From Puniceicoccaceae bacterium (GTDB lineage Bacteria; Verrucomicrobiota; Verrucomicrobiia; Opitutales; Coraliomargaritaceae): a stretch of DNA of 6,922 nucleotides. The first letter of the stretch is position 1, and every line of letters begins with the position of its first letter. The DNA is taken from contig PXBU01000216.1 of the NCBI GenBank assembly GCA_003566795.1, forward strand, positions 1 to 6,922, given 5' to 3'. Below, one piece after another: positions 5,123 through 6,922 of the stretch. The notes below the pieces were generated by a model that was not told where the DNA came from, searched no databases, and saw only the letters and a list, made by a program, of their open reading frames with translations. Position numbers and translations under genes: made by a program.

Positions 5123-5716
5123 TTATGCGTTTTGCTCGGCCATCGCCCGGATATAGAGTTCGCGACCGATCCAGGCGTCGGTAGCTGCATAGCGGATTTG
5201 TTTCTGGTCCAGTTCGGGGCGGGCCCAGTTGGTGACCTGTGCTGCTTTGCTGATGCGGCCTCCCATAAGCAAGGCAGCCAGGGCGCGCAGCCCGCGGTTT
5301 TCGTAGCCGAGCTTTTCCGTGATATCAGCGATCTCGATAAAGCCCGCTGGTTTGAAGTCCTGTATGGCGCGCAGTTCCTTGACATCGTCTTTGATGGCGA
5401 CACCGGTTTTAAGGATAGACTCGGATTCCAGTAGCGGCAACAGCGGGTCGAGCGAATCAATTTTGCAGATACGGAAGAGGTAGACACAATCCGGGCTGGC
5501 CAGCTGGATGAGGGCCGGGGGGTAATACTGGCCTTTTTTAAAAGTCGGCCTGGTTTCTGTATCGAAGCCCAGATGGGGGCAACTCTGCAATGCTTGGACA
5601 GCAGTTTGCATCGCTTCCGGCGTGCTGAGGACGCGAATCTCGCCCTCCCATTGCATCATGGGAAGCTCGTTGATTTCTGCTTTGGATATTTTTTTAACTT
5701 CCAGCTGTTTGGACAT
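5123..5716 (-). CDS. DEDDy-type 3'-5' exonuclease (RNase D / WRN-like domain)
   Basis: This encodes 197 residues, essentially one exonuclease domain without the HRDC domains of full-length RNase D. Exo I is G-F-D-T-E-T (50-55, Asp52 and Glu54), Exo II is G-V-A-I-K-D-D-V-K-E-L (105-115, Asp111) and Exo III is Y-A-A-T-D-A (176-181, Tyr176 and Asp180), giving the complete DEDDy set for two-metal-ion catalysis. N-W-A-R-P-E-L-D-Q-K-Q-I (163-174) before Exo III is typical of stand-alone bacterial members related to the WRN exonuclease domain. It should remove nucleotides from 3' ends of RNA or DNA; which one cannot be told from sequence. There is no signal peptide. The gene starts 10 bp after the stop of the metallo-hydrolase gene, so it is probably the second gene of one transcript. 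No Shine-Dalgarno is seen before the ATG at 5716. Confidence 0.92.
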   Translation of the reverse strand: MSKQLEVKKISKAEINELPMMQWEGEIRVLSTPEAMQTAVQALQSCPHLGFDTETRPTFKKGQYYPPALIQLASPDCVYLFRICKIDSLDPLLPLLESESILKTGVAIKDDVKELRAIQDFKPAGFIEIADITEKLGYENRGLRALAALLMGGRISKAAQVTNWARPELDQKQIRYAATDAWIGRELYIRAMAEQNA

Positions 5717-5726
5717 GTTTACCAGT

Positions 5727-6698
5727 TTAGGTTTCTAGATGCATCCCGTCGTAAGCCAGAGCCAGCTCAATGGGGAAAAGTGTTGTTCTCTCCGGGAAAC
5801 GCGAACGGTTAAATGTTTCCCGGTATTCGAGCGCGTCGCGATGGGCCTCCTCAATTTTCGCATCTGAGTATCTGGGCTCGTGGTGGAAAATGACCAGTTG
5901 CTTCACCTCAGCTCGGGCGGCCAGCTCGACGGCAGTTCTGTGATCGGAGTGACCCCAGTTTCGCTTTTCGTTGCTGGCCTCCTCGGAGCTATATTGGCCG
6001 TCAAAGATCAGCACGTCGGCGCCCTTGAAAAAATCGATGAAGGGATAATCTTCGTCTCTGGCTTCAGGTCCGTGTTCGGAGTCGGACGAATAGACGATGC
6101 GCCTGCCCGCTTCTTCAAAGCGGTAGCCCCAGGCATCGCCGGGATGCTGTTGTTTGATCGCCTGGATCTGGACATCGTCGATTTTAAAATCCGAGCCTTC
6201 CGCACGGATATCAAAGTCGATGTCTGCCTGCATGGCTGAGAAAGGCACCGGAAAGCAAGGTGTTGCCATCTGTTGCCGGATCGCAGTTTCGATCTCCTGA
6301 TGGAAACCGTGGAAGGTGATGCGGTTCCCCGCTTTGTAGGCGGGCGCAAAGAAGGGGAAGCCCTGGATATGATCCCAGTGGAGGTGGGACATGAAGATGT
6401 GGTACGAAGCGGGCGGTGCATCCGGGCCGATGGATAAGGCATAGTCGCGGATGCCGGTACCTGCATCGCACAGTATGATTTCTTTGGAATTGGTGACGAT
6501 CTGCACGCAGGAGGTGTTTGCCTTGTAGGTGCCGCTGGCGCTGTGCGGCATGGCATCCAGATAGTCTTCGATCTCGGCCTTGCTCTGGAAGTTTCGATCA
6601 CGCGCATCCCACAGCACCGAGACGAGTTTATTACGAACGGCAGCGGATGATAGCGGGGAGGGCAGTGAACCGCAGCAGCCCCAGATGATGGCTTTCAT
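5727..6698 (-). CDS. Metallo-beta-lactamase-fold hydrolase, RNase Z / cyclic phosphodiesterase-like
   Basis: This encodes 323 residues from the ATG at 6698; a TTG at 6710 would add only four. The N-terminus runs straight into strand and G-C-C-G-S-L-P-S-P (7-15), the G-x-x-G-S-x-P start of this MBL subgroup. The metal site is complete: S-H-L-H-W-D-H (104-110, His105, His107, Asp109, His110), H-P-G-D-A-W-G-Y-R (185-193, His185), Y-S-S-D-S-E-H (203-209, Asp206) and I-F-H-H-E-P (270-275, His272 or His273). D-A-G-T-G-I-R (78-84) and W-G-H-S-D-H (248-253) are also present. Relatives act as phosphodiesterases on RNA or cyclic nucleotides, so a phosphodiester substrate is the best guess. There is no signal peptide, hence cytoplasmic. 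It heads a two-gene unit with the 3'-5' exonuclease. Confidence 0.92.
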   Translation of the reverse strand: MKAIIWGCCGSLPSPLSSAAVRNKLVSVLWDARDRNFQSKAEIEDYLDAMPHSASGTYKANTSCVQIVTNSKEIILCDAGTGIRDYALSIGPDAPPASYHIFMSHLHWDHIQGFPFFAPAYKAGNRITFHGFHQEIETAIRQQMATPCFPVPFSAMQADIDFDIRAEGSDFKIDDVQIQAIKQQHPGDAWGYRFEEAGRRIVYSSDSEHGPEARDEDYPFIDFFKGADVLIFDGQYSSEEASNEKRNWGHSDHRTAVELAARAEVKQLVIFHHEPRYSDAKIEEAHRDALEYRETFNRSRFPERTTLFPIELALAYDGMHLET

Positions 6699-6841
6699 AG
6701 TATCAGGCAAGATCAGCCGAGTAAGAGGAGCTACACCTTGTGAGTCAAAACAAAGCCTGCGTGATCATTCAATTTTCAGCAGGCCGCTACAGTTGCGTCA
6801 TCGGCGGACGCGACCGCTGCCTCGTAAGGCGCTCATCCGGC
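6699..6841. other. Intergenic region upstream of the metallo-hydrolase
   Basis: These 143 bp separate the partial minus-strand gene at the right edge from the metallo-hydrolase start. They contain an inverted repeat GCCTGC (6755-6760) and GCAGGC (6779-6784) around an 18-nt AT-rich loop, without a U run, which could be a weak terminator or leader hairpin. A plus-strand GTG frame beginning at 6740 is open to the window edge but is treated as spurious. No clear promoter is visible. Confidence 0.4.
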
Positions 6842-6922
6842 CTAATTGTTGCCGACTTGATCGTCGTCGAGCCCGTTTTTGAGCAGCCGGTCCAGTTTGA
6901 GCTGCTCGATTTGCTCGTTAAG
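6842..6922 (-). CDS. C-terminal 26 codons of an unidentified gene (5' truncated by window end)
   Basis: Reading the minus strand from the window edge gives 26 open codons and a TAG at 6842-6844. The first part (L-N-E-Q-I-E-Q-L-K-L-D-R-L-L) has Leu/Ile spacing like a coiled coil or amphipathic helix, followed by an acidic, polar tail (G-L-D-D-D-Q-V-G-N-N) typical of a soluble protein terminus. Third codon positions are GC-rich, as expected for a real gene in this genome. It would run in the same direction as the metallo-hydrolase, 143 bp upstream of it. Too little is visible to name a family, and an antisense open frame overlaps it, so confidence is moderate. Confidence 0.5.
   Translation of the reverse strand, partial: LNEQIEQLKLDRLLKNGLDDDQVGNN

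Overview
The window reads as ordinary bacterial chromosome with moderate GC (judged by eye). It holds eight complete protein-coding genes, two genes cut by the window edges, and a small family of palindromic intergenic repeats. I see no tRNA, rRNA, CRISPR array, transposase or phage gene. The organism is probably Gram-negative, from a lipobox lipoprotein and a twin-arginine signal. None of the eight complete genes has a convincing Shine-Dalgarno sequence before its start. The gene mix (stand-alone accA, C4 zinc-ribbon coiled-coil protein, RNase D-like exonuclease, Tat-type HDAC-fold enzyme) and the REP-like repeats suggest the Planctomycetes-Verrucomicrobia-Chlamydiae neighbourhood, perhaps a marine opitute. 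That placement is inference and no marker here proves it.

Layout. Positions 2-526 (+) are the C-terminal part of a large protein with a papain-like His/Asn arrangement. A small, AT-rich, basic secreted protein (659-922, -) and a lipoprotein (984-1496, +) diverge from a 61-bp spacer. An intergenic repeat (1494-1624) follows the lipoprotein, then a candidate promoter and a 14-nt perfect palindrome just ahead of a histone-deacetylase-superfamily enzyme with a Tat signal (1701-2774, +). Two more repeat copies (2802-2887, 2905-2948) fill the gap to the convergent zinc-ribbon coiled-coil protein (2965-3669, -). That gene diverges from a short TPR protein (3733-4089, +), which is followed by accA (4145-5113, +), the carboxyltransferase alpha subunit of acetyl-CoA carboxylase. 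accA converges, 9 bp apart, on a two-gene minus-strand unit: a metallo-beta-lactamase-fold hydrolase (5727-6698) followed after 10 bp by a DEDDy 3'-5' exonuclease (5123-5716). The right edge holds the last 26 codons of another minus-strand gene (6842-6922).

How the genes relate. Most look like independent housekeeping or envelope functions. The clear pairing is the hydrolase/exonuclease unit, two nucleotide- or RNA-directed folds likely co-transcribed. TPR and accA could share a transcript. The most unusual gene is the HDAC-fold deacetylase: its N-terminus predicts export, whereas characterised bacterial relatives are generally cytoplasmic. I found no clear new multi-gene defence or mobile system. 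The points most worth following up are the Tat-HDAC with its palindrome, the tandem hexapeptide repeats in the small secreted protein, and the repeat family.
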